A stretch of 64,000 bases of DNA from Apodospora peruviana. Its lineage: Eukaryota; Ascomycota; Sordariomycetes; Sordariales; Lasiosphaeriaceae. The position numbers and the translations under genes were made by a program. Below are positions 34,484-45,667 of the stretch, one piece after another. The notes beneath the pieces are model-generated. The model made no database searches, had not been told where the DNA came from, and saw nothing but the letters and a program-made list of their open reading frames with translations. The stretch spans positions 3,782,001-3,846,000 of the forward strand of contig JAUEDM010000005.1 in assembly GCA_033439685.1 (NCBI GenBank), written 5' to 3'. Position 1 is the stretch's first letter. Each line of letters starts with the position of its first letter.

Positions 34484-36277
34484 TCACACCGTGACCTCTT
34501 TACAAACAACTCTCACCCTGTCCGGATCATTCATCCGCACCAACATGTCCATGTTGACATCATTCACACACGCGAGCACCCGATTCCGCACCGCCTCCTC
34601 ACTCTCACCTTCGTGAGTCTTTTTCGCCTCCACCCGATGCTTGCGAAACAGACACGCGAGAAACGCAACCGCCTCCACCTCCGCAAACTTCTTGCCCGGG
34701 CAGTTTTGCGGCCCGTCCGACCAGGGAAAGAAGGTCCCTTCGCGCGGCACGTACAACTCCTCCTCCCCCATTTCGTTCCTGACAATCCATCGCTCGGGCC
34801 GCCACGTCTCCGCGTCGTCTCCCCAAAACTGCGGATGCTGCTGGATCGCCATGCACGCCGCCATGGTATACACCCCCGCCGGAACCGTCAGCGTGCGCCC
34901 ACCAACTTTTAGGGTTTGCGCCTTCTTCTCCGTCCACTTCGGCAGCGCCACGACAGCCGGATAGAGCCTAAGCGTTTCGTAGAGCACGGCCGTGCACCGC
35001 TTCAGCTTTGGGAAAACCGTCTTGTAATCCCACTCTTCCTCCTCATTCTCGTCAGCAGAAATAACCCTGTTTATCTCCCCGCCCAACCATTCCTGTACTT
35101 TCGGATTGGCAGCCATCTGCAGCATGCAAAACGCAAGCGTGTTGGCAGTGGTATCGTGCCCAGCAAAATTGATGACAAACATATTCGAAAAGATTTCCTC
35201 TTGACTCAAGCCCTTTTTGCCATCAACAGAAATCGCCTTCGGGTCCATACCCTGTGCCATTTCTTTCTCATGAACAATGAGAGAATGAACAAACGCCGTC
35301 ATGATCCCGCCCACACCCGGACGGCCCTCCTTCAGCGCAGCTTTCTCTTCCTCAAGCATCTGCACCATGTAATCCCTAAACTTGGCACCCGCGCGGCCGA
35401 CCTTCGCCAGCCCCTTGGGCATGAACGGCCCTGTCAGGACACGGTAGGGGATCAGCATAAGCGGGATACAGTTGTCGAGAACAGTCTGCAAGGTCTCCCG
35501 GTAGCCGGTAACTTCCACATTCTCATCGGACTTCGGTTTGGCGTCCGCTGACCCATGAAAATCGTAACTCTTGCGGAACCCAGTCGACGCCAACACGTTC
35601 AACGAAAGCGCCCGCACGTCCTTCTGCACGCTCGGCACGCCTGCCTCCGCCGCATTCACGAACCAAGACCGACGCAGCGATCTCGCTTGTCTGAGGGACT
35701 CGTCCCACACAAATTTCATAATATTCTCGCTGAACGGTGCCGCCAGAACTTTCCTATGGCGCGGCCAGTCGTCCCACCCCGCCGTCGAGATGCAGGGACC
35801 ATAAACTTCCAACAGTCCTACTCACATTACACGTCAGAACCATGTACTGACGGGGTGAGGAGAGGGGTAACGACTGGACTAACGGTACTGCTTAATCGGC
35901 CGCACAAAATCCCTGCGGCGCGCATAAATCTCCATGATGGCGTCCGGGTCCGCAAACTGCAGCTCGATGCATGCCGGCGTGACGAGCGCCCACACCGGAC
36001 CTAAACGCACGTGCGGGTCTGCCTTCTCGCGCACATGCCAGCCGCCGCGCCAGAAGCGGATGAAATCCGGGTAGGAGGACCATTTGATTGGCAGCAGATC
36101 CAAAAGCATCCAGAAGAAGGGCGAGAAGACCTGGTAGGGGATGTTGTTGCCATCGATTGGAGACCGAATGACGGGCACGCCTATCACGCGCCGCGCGACA
36201 CGGACGTTTTTTTCTAGGCATATGAGGCTCCAGATCATGTAGGCCAGCACGGGGCCGAGAATCAGTGAGAGGATCAT
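34484..36277 (-). CDS. Cytochrome P450 monooxygenase
   Basis: Two exons on the minus strand (35884-36277, 34484-35817) give 575 residues, start MILSLILGPVLAYMIW (a membrane anchor). The 66-nt intron fits phase and joins PIKQY to LLEVYGP. P450 signatures are all present: oxygen-binding I-helix FAGHDTTANT, K-helix ExxR in YETLRLYP, the PERW motif in WRPERWIV, and the haem loop FPWSDGPQNCPGKKF with the axial Cys near residue 504. It should be an ER-bound, haem-thiolate monooxygenase needing a CPR partner. The CYP family cannot be assigned by eye. It sits 0.6 kb downstream of the Zn2Cys6 gene on the same strand. Its substrate is unknown. Confidence 0.93.
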
Positions 36278-36879
36278 TTTTTGTGGACGTTGTTGGTGGT
36301 GAGGACGTGAGATGAAATGATGAGGTGAGAAGTTTGGTCAACACTCACTCTCTCTATTGTTTTGAAGAAAGGAAGAATTTTGGAATGAGTCCTGATGAAA
36401 TTTTACTTGAACTGAAGGATTTGTGTGGCTGCTGACGATGAGCTGTTATCAGAGGATTTGATACCTTGTTAGCGTTGGCGATCGCCAGGGGATGTGAGTG
36501 GCCAGACGCGTACAGTCGCGTACAGCTCCGTATCCGTACCGTGTTTGAACTACATCTGCATGTGGTTTAGGCCTATCCAGAGCTCGGAAAGTTGAACAGT
36601 ATGCTCGGGCTTTAAATGATTGTCTTTGACACTTTTGACAAGGGGTTCAAAACGCAGCAGAATTTCCCGTCTTTCACGACTCTTCGACACAGGACACACC
36701 TCCTGGGGCACAGTTGGAAGTTATGAGACTTCTTTTAGAGTGACGGATTTGTGTGCTTTTTTAATATACAGAGTGAAAAGACTCCGTCTATTCGCTAACC
36801 AAACAAAATGGAGTGAGGATGGTTCGTTTTCCAAGACCAAGAGGCTGCGATCATGAACGATTCAACCTTGCTAGGGATA
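36278..36879. other. Intergenic between P450 promoter and the regulator's 3' end
   Basis: P450 upstream region and downstream flank of the Zn2Cys6 gene. No gene seen. Confidence 0.5.
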
Positions 36880-39336
36880 CTAATCCCAAAATATCCAATC
36901 CGAGGGACCGAGACCATACCCGTCAAAGTCGATGCCCGGAAAATCAAAGGCCATGTTGTTGTCACCGAACCCGAACTCCGGATCGACAGGGCCACTTGGA
37001 GCAGTGCCGCCGGATAGATGTTGCGCGGACGACGACGGAAAAGCATTATCCGTCTTGTTGTTGGCCGCATCAACAACAGCATCGCCACTGCCGGTCACAG
37101 TAGCAGCAGTGTTGTCACCCGCTCCGCGACGCTTCTTCCTAAGCCTCCGAGCCTGGTGCTTCTGCTCAAGCGCGCGCAGCATCCTGATAAACTCCGGTTC
37201 TTCCTTTGTGCCCGGTGACGGGTGACTCGAATCCCACGCCTTGAGAGTGAGCCGCCGAAACGCCGCGCAGAGCGCCCTCTTGGACTTTTTGATGAACTCG
37301 GACGAGTGGTTAGTATAAACCTGCTCGATCCTTGCCCAGGTGCGATCGATTTCCTCCGGCGACAGCCTAAACATGACTTTATCTTCCTCATTCCCCTCCC
37401 CTGCTTGCTCTGCCATCGACGACAACCGAGACAACTTCAAAAAAGTAGTCAAGAGCAAAATCAGCGCGTCCCACGAACCCCACAGGAAAAAAGGTCGTAT
37501 ATGCCAGCGGAACCGGCTCCGCAGCGCGGCGTGCGCGCAGGCCGCGCTATCGGTATCGAAGATCTTGATCGCCAGGTCAAAAAGCTCCCTCCGCAGCTGT
37601 TTCTGGTCTTCAGGAGGCTGACCACCCTCGGTATTGCCTGTCGATCGTTCCCGCACGGCGGTCGTCAAGTTCCGCAACCTAGCCATCCTGATACGCAAGC
37701 GCATGGCTGTAATCCCGCACCGCGCCGCAGCCAATGTCAAAAAGTGCAGCGGATCAACAACATCACAATACCTGACAAAACGCTCCTCGATCTCGCTCTC
37801 CGCGGCGCGAATTGACCGCTCCGCTTCCCCATAATCGTCCCGCCCGATCACCTCCACCGGCGGCAGGAGCGGCATCTGCTTCTGCTTGTTCTCGCCACCG
37901 GTCGTAGTGGCACTGCTCCCGATGAAAATCTTGGCGATCACCGCCCGCGACAAAACAAACATCATGTCCGTCGCACCGCTCTTCTCGACAGGAGCGGCCG
38001 TCATCCCCGGCCAGATCTGGCTGTCGTCAATGTTGTGCGGCGGCCGCGTGTCCCACGTCGCGGGCATATTGATCCCGCCCACGCCCAGCGTGGTGCCGGC
38101 CACCAGGCTCGCGCCGCCGTCGAGAGGCATCAGTTGATAAAACACGCGGCGGCGCATCTCGACCTCAAAGGGCGGCAGCCCAAAAAACTTGTCGCCGTCG
38201 CGGTCAAGGCCCATCCGCTGGGCGATGCGCACGGCCACGCCCGTCAGGATCCAGAACGTGTGCGGGTCGTAGACGTCGTCCCTGCAAGCGAGCAGGTGAA
38301 TCACCAAAGCCTGCAAGACCGCAAGAGAAGTCGTCTTGAGGAAGGACGCGTTCACAAGAGCTTGTCGCGTTGCGAGGTTGTATTTCCGCAGTAGCGTAGC
38401 TCGTAATTTCGGCGGACGGATCTCGTCTTCTGGCGGAGGCAATCTTTTGGCGCATTCTTCTTCCGTCATGGAAAAGATGGCAAAGTGGTAGATCGCAAAT
38501 AGCAGGCACTCGTCCGCTCTGGTTGCGGTCGCCGGATCGCGCGAGACTGCCTCGACCATCGCCGCAGTTGACGGAGTGTGCAGGATCTTGACCAGCGGTT
38601 CCACGTTTTCGCTGTACGTTTTCCAGAGCTGCAGGGCATGTGCCGTGGGCGGGTGGTACGAGAGGAGACTTTCCGGTTCCTTGTGTCGTCGGCGTCGTTG
38701 GTGCCCGGGCCCCATGAACGCTTGTGTCAGCGGATCCGCTTCAACATTGCTGGTGTCTTCATCATCCTCGCCGTCGGAGGAGTCGGATGCGCCTGACTCG
38801 GACGCGTCGCCGTGTTCGTCCGAGATGTAATGCCCTTCTTCGTCCCCCGCTTGCAGAGCATGCCAGAGATTGCTGTTGATGTATCTTGACTTGCCGTCCA
38901 CGCTTGACAGCAGCGTGCCGAGGCTGGGTAATTGCTCGGCCCTGGGAACGCGAAGTGATATGGTTTCCTGATGAGGCTCATTCGCCGGCCCCGAGGGCGC
39001 ATGTGCCGTATTATCGTCTGGCAGCGTGTTGCCGCCAGTGGGGCTGAGCTTTCTTTTCCGTGGCCGCGGTGCTTGGTAGAAACATTCTAGCTTGCCTCTG
39101 CGGCAGCTGGAACATGTTGGAGTTAGTTTGTCGCACTTGACTTTACGCCTTGTGCACGTCTGGCAGGTGTATGGCATTGTGTTGGTCTGAGGGCCGCCCG
39201 CCGGGGAATTGGTTGAGCTTGAAGTTGAGCCGCCTGACCCTGACGCCAATGCCGGTACCGGCGCGATAGGCACTGGACTGGGAACAACATGGTATACGTT
39301 CGCTCGCGGTTGGCGATGTTGATTTGCATCGGCCAT
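36880..39336 (-). CDS. Zn2Cys6 fungal transcription factor
   Basis: One exon, 818 residues, starting at ATG 39336 (MADANQHRQPR); an in-frame TTG further upstream was rejected. The binuclear zinc cluster CQTCTRRKVKCDKLTPTCSSC with RRGKLEC has spacing CX2CX6CX6CX2CX6C, with a basic tail (RPRKRKLSP). The middle is a fungal-specific transcription factor domain: CLLFAIYHFAIFSMT, RQALVNASFLKTTSLAVLQA, DPHTFWILTGVAVRIAQRMG and EVEMRRRVFYQLM. An acidic/hydrophobic tail (FDFPGIDFDGYGLGPSDWIF) could be an activation region. Such proteins regulate metabolic genes, often neighbours. It lies next to the P450 and near the FAD oxidase, but its targets are not known. Confidence 0.93.
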   Translation of the reverse strand: MADANQHRQPRANVYHVVPSPVPIAPVPALASGSGGSTSSSTNSPAGGPQTNTMPYTCQTCTRRKVKCDKLTPTCSSCRRGKLECFYQAPRPRKRKLSPTGGNTLPDDNTAHAPSGPANEPHQETISLRVPRAEQLPSLGTLLSSVDGKSRYINSNLWHALQAGDEEGHYISDEHGDASESGASDSSDGEDDEDTSNVEADPLTQAFMGPGHQRRRRHKEPESLLSYHPPTAHALQLWKTYSENVEPLVKILHTPSTAAMVEAVSRDPATATRADECLLFAIYHFAIFSMTEEECAKRLPPPEDEIRPPKLRATLLRKYNLATRQALVNASFLKTTSLAVLQALVIHLLACRDDVYDPHTFWILTGVAVRIAQRMGLDRDGDKFFGLPPFEVEMRRRVFYQLMPLDGGASLVAGTTLGVGGINMPATWDTRPPHNIDDSQIWPGMTAAPVEKSGATDMMFVLSRAVIAKIFIGSSATTTGGENKQKQMPLLPPVEVIGRDDYGEAERSIRAAESEIEERFVRYCDVVDPLHFLTLAAARCGITAMRLRIRMARLRNLTTAVRERSTGNTEGGQPPEDQKQLRRELFDLAIKIFDTDSAACAHAALRSRFRWHIRPFFLWGSWDALILLLTTFLKLSRLSSMAEQAGEGNEEDKVMFRLSPEEIDRTWARIEQVYTNHSSEFIKKSKRALCAAFRRLTLKAWDSSHPSPGTKEEPEFIRMLRALEQKHQARRLRKKRRGAGDNTAATVTGSGDAVVDAANNKTDNAFPSSSAQHLSGGTAPSGPVDPEFGFGDNNMAFDFPGIDFDGYGLGPSDWIFWD

Positions 39337-39932
39337 TTGGGTTGCCGCCGTGGTTTTGGCTGTTGATCTGGTCAATAAATTCGGTCAATTCATGTTCGTG
39401 GAATCTCAATCGTGGCTGTGCCACACTGAAATCTGACCCTTGACGTCCTTCGGTGGGGGGCGGCTTGGGGATCGCTTAAGGTCACGTGCATCCATCCTTT
39501 TGCGTCCTTCCATACCCTGTATTGGTATTCTTGGCGCCGATTGGGCCGGAGAGGTTGTAACTGTATTCCGTCTGTACTGTATTCCGCACTTCATACGAAT
39601 TACCGACAGGGCTGGTGACACAAGCATTCAAAGCACCAGCCACACAAGAGGCATCTATGACTTGACCAGGCACCCTATTGCCCACAGGAAGCCTTTGCAT
39701 TGTGCCATTGAGAAGTTTGCGATGCTCTATTCTTCTCAACTCTATCGTACTGCCATTGTCAATTCTTGCTCAACACCAACTAGCCGTCTCCTCCTAGAAT
39801 ACTTCCCCTACCGACACCATTCCTGTCCTTCAACCCGTCTGGCAAGCCAAAGGGAATCGAATCCGCGCGAAACGAACGATAGCAAAAACAACAAGAAAAG
39901 CAGCCCAAAAAAGATAACCGACCGAACACCGC
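39337..39932. other. Intergenic, regulator promoter
   Basis: Upstream of the Zn2Cys6 gene. A 168-codon plus-strand frame (39440-39946) overlaps the antisense end of the small secreted-protein gene and has no domain, so it is not called. Confidence 0.5.
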
Positions 39933-40360
39933 TCAACCGCACCTGACCTCGAAACCGACCCAAGGCGGGCCGGTCCAGCACTGGGAGGTCTCCTGATCGA
40001 CTAGATACGGGAAACCCACGCTCGGATATAGCAACATGGTGCAAAAGTCGGGCACGGCCAAAACGCTGCCCGCGATGAAACCATAGTCCTGGCGCTCGTG
40101 GGCGCCGGTCCCCGAGTAGGTGAGGTCGGGCGTGCCCGAGCAGTCTTTCGTGTTTCGGAAGACAGTCAGGGTCTGGTTAATCGCGCGTCAGTAATAGATA
40201 CTGGAGGGTCATTGAGATTAACTTGACCGAGAAACATAATTACCCAGTCCTGACCACGCTCGACAATCTCGCCGGGAGAGGAGCCAGTAATGATCGGGCT
40301 TGCGAGACTTAATGTCGCCAACGCCGAGAGCGCGACAAGTTTGCTTGGGAAGAAAACCAT
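39933..40360 (-). CDS. Small secreted protein with four cysteines, effector-like
   Basis: Two exons on the minus strand (40244-40360, 39933-40172) encode 118 residues. The 71-nt intron starts GTAATT and ends CCAG and keeps phase zero. The signal peptide is MVFFPSKLVALSALATLSLASP. The mature part carries four Cys (DCSG, DFCTM, SQCWT, VRCG), enough for two disulfides, and motifs TLTVFRNTKDCSG and AHERQDYGFIAGSVLAVPDF. The second exon is too small to be noticed as a long frame, so this gene is easily missed. It looks like a fungal small secreted Cys protein (antimicrobial or host-interaction type) but I recognise no family. It lies close to the Zn2Cys6 gene, divergent from nothing. Confidence 0.72.
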
Positions 40361-41870
40361 GGTTATAACGGGATGGGAAAATTGCAATTTGTGTTGTGGT
40401 TGCTATGTCGGTTTCTGGGAAATAGGGATATGATAATTCTTCAAAAGGGAGACTGAGATATTTATACGTCAGTCCCGGCCCATCTTTACTTCTAGGCCTT
40501 GGCGTGCGTGAATAATGCAGCTGATGACTTGAATCTACTGTCGCTCGCAGAACTCCTTTCTATCGCATAATTCACGCCTCGGACTCAGGACTCGGATATT
40601 ACCCACCTCGTACCGATTGCTCCGGAGGAGCAGCTTACTATCCGTCATAGCACGTAGGTCAATACTGGTTCTGGTGGAGACTTTTACACGGCGAGGGAGG
40701 CAGTTTTTTATGCCGAGTCTGCTTACATTCTGTAGACCTAACGGAATTGCTTCAGTTATAGATCCAACAAAAGTCCACGAACCAGATAGGTTCCTAGATA
40801 TGCGCGCTCCCGGCAAATCCAAATAATGGTTATGAAATCCATGTAAGGGATTCAGGTTGTACGTAACTGATACAACCTAGCCATTCCTTCTGGCTTCCTT
40901 CTTCGTCTTACTTATTTCATGCTAGCTAAGGAGATATAAGCCCGGGTGGGTCAGGGTCCGAGGCTTGGCTTCCACTTCGTTATTTGCTGGGGGTACAGAC
41001 AAGTGCTCTATTCGTTTGAGAGACCGGTTTTATACTGGAAGCATCCACAGACGTACTTAGGTACACCCTTCCACGTTATATAGGTCCGCACTCCATACTT
41101 GCTGACGCCGTGTATGAGACAGATATCAAGGGCGTTGGGAGACTCATGTACACCTTTTGAACAATTCATAAACGCAGTTTCAGGGTGAAAGAAGACAGTA
41201 TGGTTGGCTATCATCAAGTCCTGGGACAGACCAAATTGCCCGTGCAACGGCCATTATGGCTTGATGGAGACCGAGTTCACCGGCCTGAAGTCGAAAACAG
41301 TTCGCAAGTTGCCATCCTTCTTGACCGGAAACCAGGTGTATGCCGCCCTCGCAGATAGGCCCATGTGTTGTTGGTAGCAATAGCAAAAGAATGATGAAAT
41401 TCGGTTGCAGAGGCTACTGCGATGCACAATGTCTGTATTTTGAAGGCACGGTGTAAGTTGTGATCTATGTTGTGTATAATGTCATAGAACCTTTGGACTT
41501 GACCAAGCCAAAACCTCTCAGTGTCCTCATCTCCTCAAACGATCTGTTCTTCAGTCATTTTCTCCTGTCCTGTCCTTGTCCTGTATATATATCCTATTAC
41601 CATTGTATTTCACCAAAGTCAGGATCTGCTACTCCTCTACAAGACTTACCTAGATCCGCCCAAACGTTCTCTTGTAGGCCGGTACTTGTCTACTCTCACT
41701 TCCTCAATCTACTTGGCATTTTTCGGTACTTCTTTATGTGATTAATGTGTAACTTCCAAGGCTTGGTTCCATTATATACATACTAAACCCATTATAACTT
41801 TTGTCCGGCTCTCTCCAGAGTCTTACATGGTCCCACCTATACAGGATCAAACTGTTGTCCCGACAACGGC
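40361..41870. other. Intergenic, about 1.5 kb
   Basis: Only short frames. A small secreted-protein promoter lies at the left side. No repeats with clear borders found. Confidence 0.45.
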
Positions 41871-42699
41871 ATGTGGATGGCGTTATTCCAACGTGAACAC
41901 GAGTACATGTCATACTGTATTTCCATTGGCCAAGTACTTGGACTTTTGCTAACAATGATAGACTTCATCGGGCAGAGCCTGGCCGGGATGATCCCCGCGC
42001 TGCTGCGGCGGCTGCGGGTTCTTTCGGCGCTGCTCTTGCGCGGAACCTGGTAAGTTATTCCATTCTATCAAACTCAACCCCGGTTTTCCATCCTCTAACA
42101 ACAACAGGACGCCCCGGCCCCGACCCCGGCCAAGCCCAAAGGCCGCCGCAGCGACGTATATATTAAGTGCAAAATGGTAAGTTACATACCTGAGTTAACT
42201 AGAAGATAAACCGTCGCCCATAACAAAGCCAAGCGGGCCAAAAGCTAACCCAGCAGGCCGTCAAGAAGAGCGCCGCAGCCGGCTCGTTCGCAGCCGCGCT
42301 TGCGCGGAACATCGGTGGCACGGCCACGGCCCCGGCCCGACCAAGGAGAACAGCCGCCGCGGAAACAACGCCGCCCATGAAGAGGCCCGGCGGGCCGCCA
42401 GGGCCGCCAGGAAGGCAGCTACGCGGGCCTCGAAGAAGGCTCGGAAGGCCGCTAAGGCCGCCGCCGAGGCCGAGAAGGCGGTTTTGCCACCCCCCGTGCT
42501 GATTGCACCCAAACCAACATCATCGAACATAGCATTTTTCTCAGAGAAGGTAGGAAACTCCTTCCGAAGACGGACAGTTACAATTTTGGGAAGCGCACGG
42601 CTTCAGACCGGCCAACACCGGTATGATCAAATCCGCTTATACATGCCACGATGCGGAAATAGACGCCGACGACCTTACTATCGGCAGACCGCGCTGTGA
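41871..42699 (+). pseudogene. Ala/Lys/Arg-rich protein gene with duplicated AAGSF motif and one-base frameshift
   Basis: Exons placed at 41871-41902, 41962-42049, 42108-42176 and 42254 onward. Each of the three introns ends with a good branch site (GCTAAC or CTAAC) and AG, and all phases match, which argues for a real gene. Exon 2 ends AAAAAAGSFGAALARNL and exon 4 has AAAGSFAAALARNIGG, an internal duplication. Exon 3 is APAPTPAKPKGRRSDVYIKC. Near 42334-42339 the expected C-run is one base short; past it the frame of TKENSRRGNNAAHEEARRAA and KAATRASKKARKAAKAAAEA opens and runs to 42699. The basic Ala-rich tail looks helical and may bind nucleic acid. Frameshift may be true decay or sequence error. 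The 3' exon structure is unsure. Confidence 0.45.
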
Positions 42700-43713
42700 T
42701 TCAGTTTGCTGGAAAGGACGGAGCGGAGTAATTATCGCGGGGACTGGATGAAGTCGAATTATCGTCGTCATTGTAAGACCGCCTTGAATAGACTTGGCAA
42801 CTCGAACTATCTCGCCATGGACAGGAGCCGTGACTTGAGGTTACAGAGGCTGTTCACATCAATCAGTTCCTTTTGGGCATCCTTCATGGTAACGGTGGAG
42901 GTTATTATCATCTTGTCGGAAACTCGGGAGGCAAGCGAGAAGGGTCCATCTTGCCTCCCTCTGGCGGGGGACAATTAAATCCAGCAAGCCGTTTTTGGGC
43001 AGGATCAAACTATCTTGCCATTATGACAAAATGACAATGGAAGCCGAAGGAACCGCAGATGTCGCGGACTAACGTCGTGCTTTAGTTAAAGGAACGTACT
43101 AAAAATTTCTCCGTTATAGAAGGACCTTCTACGGGGAACATAAGGTAGACTCGCCTCTTCATATGGATCCTCTGTATAACTGGTCGCGCTGCCCAAGGAA
43201 AGGGGAGACAGCATCTGGCTGTGTGAACGAGAAGCCGCACCGGTGGGTGGCCGTGCAGAACCTAATAAGCAGCGGCGCCGTGTGCCATTATATCTTGGAC
43301 CCATCCCTGGACTCGATTTAACGACTTTTGGGCAAATTGAACGATTCTCCAATATGAGCAGTAGCGGGAAGCCGTTTCCAGACGGTAACAAATGTAGCTT
43401 ATAGTCGAGGCACCAAAAACCGGGCCATGCGGCAGTGCGGGCTAGGCTCACTTATGGCGAACCTGGAGGAGCTGGAGGACAGCTCAGGGATACATAGATG
43501 TGGAAGTTTCTGAGATCAACTTTCGCGTATTAGAACATAGAGCTCAATGTTATACGTCGAGCTTGTCCCATTCTAGACTAAAACCCCAAAAGTTCCCCTA
43601 TTGCTTTTTCTTCCCTTGTTCGTCACCGACGTTTGCAGTCAGATCCCATCATGTACCCTATCCAACTAACTTTCGTGTACAAACATAAGGGCATCGGACC
43701 CAAATATAACGAC
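42700..43713. other. Intergenic downstream of the Ala/Lys-rich gene
   Basis: A possible coding trace (ADDLTIGRPRCDSVCWKG) near 42660-42730 cannot be joined to the previous gene with confidence. Otherwise nothing seen. Confidence 0.4.
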
Positions 43714-44880
43714 TCACATGGAAAACATAGGCAACCTCTTCGCCGCAAAATACGTCCAATAAAACGCCGCATTATCCTTCGACGGACGACCGACAATATC
43801 CCCCGCCAGCGCAGCCAGCACCCAGTCCGTGTAGAACGCAAACAACACTGTCAGCACAAACACGCCGACCAGCCCGCCAAAGAACAGCGTGATCCCGAAT
43901 CGGCCGACGAACCCGCTGCCGGACGAGGCACAGCACACCAACAAAGCAACGACCAGCACGATAAAGAGCACGACACCCCCAAACACACCAGTCACGATGC
44001 GCAGCTGCTGGTTCTCGCCAATATTTTTCCGTACCACGTTCACGACGCCAACAAAACCGACGACGGCACCGAGGAAGTAGAAAAAGTATAGCAGGTACCA
44101 GATGGCTGTGTGGTGTCTGCGCCGGTAGGACTCGTTCCACAGCGTGTGGTGGTTGTAGTAATACTCCTCAATCTCGCGGAGCTGTGCTTCTTCTGCTTCT
44201 GACTCGGCCGCCTTGTAGTCCTCGTACCCTCCTCTGTATGGTGTCGGAGATCTCGATCGGTCTTGACCGCGAAGCGGTGCCGTGTCAAGATACTGATTAT
44301 ACTGGGCCGTCGGACTCGGATGCTGAACCGCCAAGTTATCGTCGTGCTCGCTCATCTGTATCATGGACGCCGTAGACTCCGATATCTTATTTCCATCCCG
44401 CTTTTTCATCTTTGGCAGTTCAATGATATTCCGGGCCGCGTGGACAGTCATGGCCGTCAGCGTGACCGATAAAACCAGCTTCCAGACCGCAATCAGGATA
44501 AACGACCACGAGTTGCGGCAGCGCACCATCGTGACTACGGTCAGAGGAAAGCTGATGAGAAAGCCAACTGCCGATGTGCCCAAGTTCCAGCGTCGGTTCT
44601 TGAGTCGTTTCCACGGCATCATCGGGTTGCGGTTGAGCGAGAGACACAGCACGGTCAGGTAGGTCAGGATGTGGCTGGCGAAGCCGATGGCGCCGTAGGG
44701 GAGGGCGTAGCAGTGGATTTCATCTTTGACGGTGGTGCCCTGCGGCGGATCGGGGAGGAAATCGGTCGCGTTGAGGGCGTGGGCTGGTTTGTTGGCGAGT
44801 GCTATTATCAAGAGAGTGAAGACGGGGAGGTAACTGTGGTGGAGGAGAGGGGCCGAGTTCAACTTGAAAACTGGTGGCAT
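43714..44880 (-). CDS. Multi-pass membrane protein, hypothetical
   Basis: One exon, 388 residues, starting at ATG 44880 (MPPVFKLNSAPLLHH); an in-frame TTG upstream was rejected. A signal-like helix is followed by a luminal part (NATDFLPDPPQGTTV), then hydrophobic segments ASHILTYLTVLCLSL, SAVGFLISFPLTVVTMV, SFILIAVWKLVLSVTLTAM, a long cytosolic stretch with PTPYRGGYEDYKAAESEAEE, and after it AIWYLLYFFYFLGAVVGFVGVVN, VTGVFGGVVLFIVLVVALLVC and FGITLFFGGLVGVFVLTVLFAF. That is roughly seven membrane spans. I recognise no transporter motif. It resembles uncharacterised fungal seven-span proteins. Cellular membrane and function unknown. Confidence 0.82.
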   Translation of the reverse strand: MPPVFKLNSAPLLHHSYLPVFTLLIIALANKPAHALNATDFLPDPPQGTTVKDEIHCYALPYGAIGFASHILTYLTVLCLSLNRNPMMPWKRLKNRRWNLGTSAVGFLISFPLTVVTMVRCRNSWSFILIAVWKLVLSVTLTAMTVHAARNIIELPKMKKRDGNKISESTASMIQMSEHDDNLAVQHPSPTAQYNQYLDTAPLRGQDRSRSPTPYRGGYEDYKAAESEAEEAQLREIEEYYYNHHTLWNESYRRRHHTAIWYLLYFFYFLGAVVGFVGVVNVVRKNIGENQQLRIVTGVFGGVVLFIVLVVALLVCCASSGSGFVGRFGITLFFGGLVGVFVLTVLFAFYTDWVLAALAGDIVGRPSKDNAAFYWTYFAAKRLPMFSM

Positions 44881-45667
44881 GCCGTGAGAATAATTCTGAG
44901 TTGCCAAAGACAAGCAAAACAGAAATTGATGTTGTCCTCAGGTTCTCGAGTCTACGTTAGATGAGGGGTCTTACAAGGTTTTTATCCATAAAACCGCCCC
45001 GACGTTCGTTGTACCAAGGGCTGCCTCCCAACGAGATCGTGGCGTTCGGCACTGCAGCAGTGGCAGCACCCCTGCATGGGCTTGGCTTATCCCGCTGCAC
45101 ACCCACATGCCATGTCCAACTCCTAGGTGTCCTGTCGGAAAATGAGTGAAGTTTCTCCTCAACTGCTCCTGGAAATTCTCAGACCAATTATGCCAACCTC
45201 GCATAATCTGACCAATTTTCTTGAATCTTCTCAGCGTTGTTCTTGGTGATTTTAGAAACCATTTTGCCATCCTGTTTGAAGTAGGCTCTCGACTAGGCTC
45301 TGCGCAGCTGCGACATAATCCCTGTCCATGCACCTCAGCCCCACGCCACGGCGCGAAACCCCCTAGGCACTTTCTCCGGCTCTGAGCAGCCGATAAAGGC
45401 TTCTTTTCAATCGATTGGATATGGTGGTCCGGGAGCTTCCCGTGTTTGCGTGAGGCGCATTATCGCTGTGAAGGGCGGTGCTGGGCCGGCTTCAAGATGT
45501 ACGTTAATCCAACGACGAGCCTGACATGCCTCTGAGCCGCAGTGTGGATGCCAATATGTCTGTTGTATATGGGTGCGCTTTTGTATGTGAATCCAGAGGA
45601 GACAATAGAGAGGTAGATAGGTTGCTAATCATCACTGGCGTGCAGCAGGACGTGCCCTTGACTACTA
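44881..45667. other. Intergenic left of the mariner element
   Basis: No gene seen. Contains small frames only; ends at the TA target site of the transposon. Confidence 0.5.

Noticed and set aside
39440..39946. 168-codon plus-strand frame
   Set aside because: Overlaps the end of the small secreted protein gene antisense and runs through promoter-like sequence.
30541..40360. Secondary-metabolite gene cluster
   Set aside because: Oxidase, P450 and regulator are present, but no backbone synthase or transporter lies in the window.
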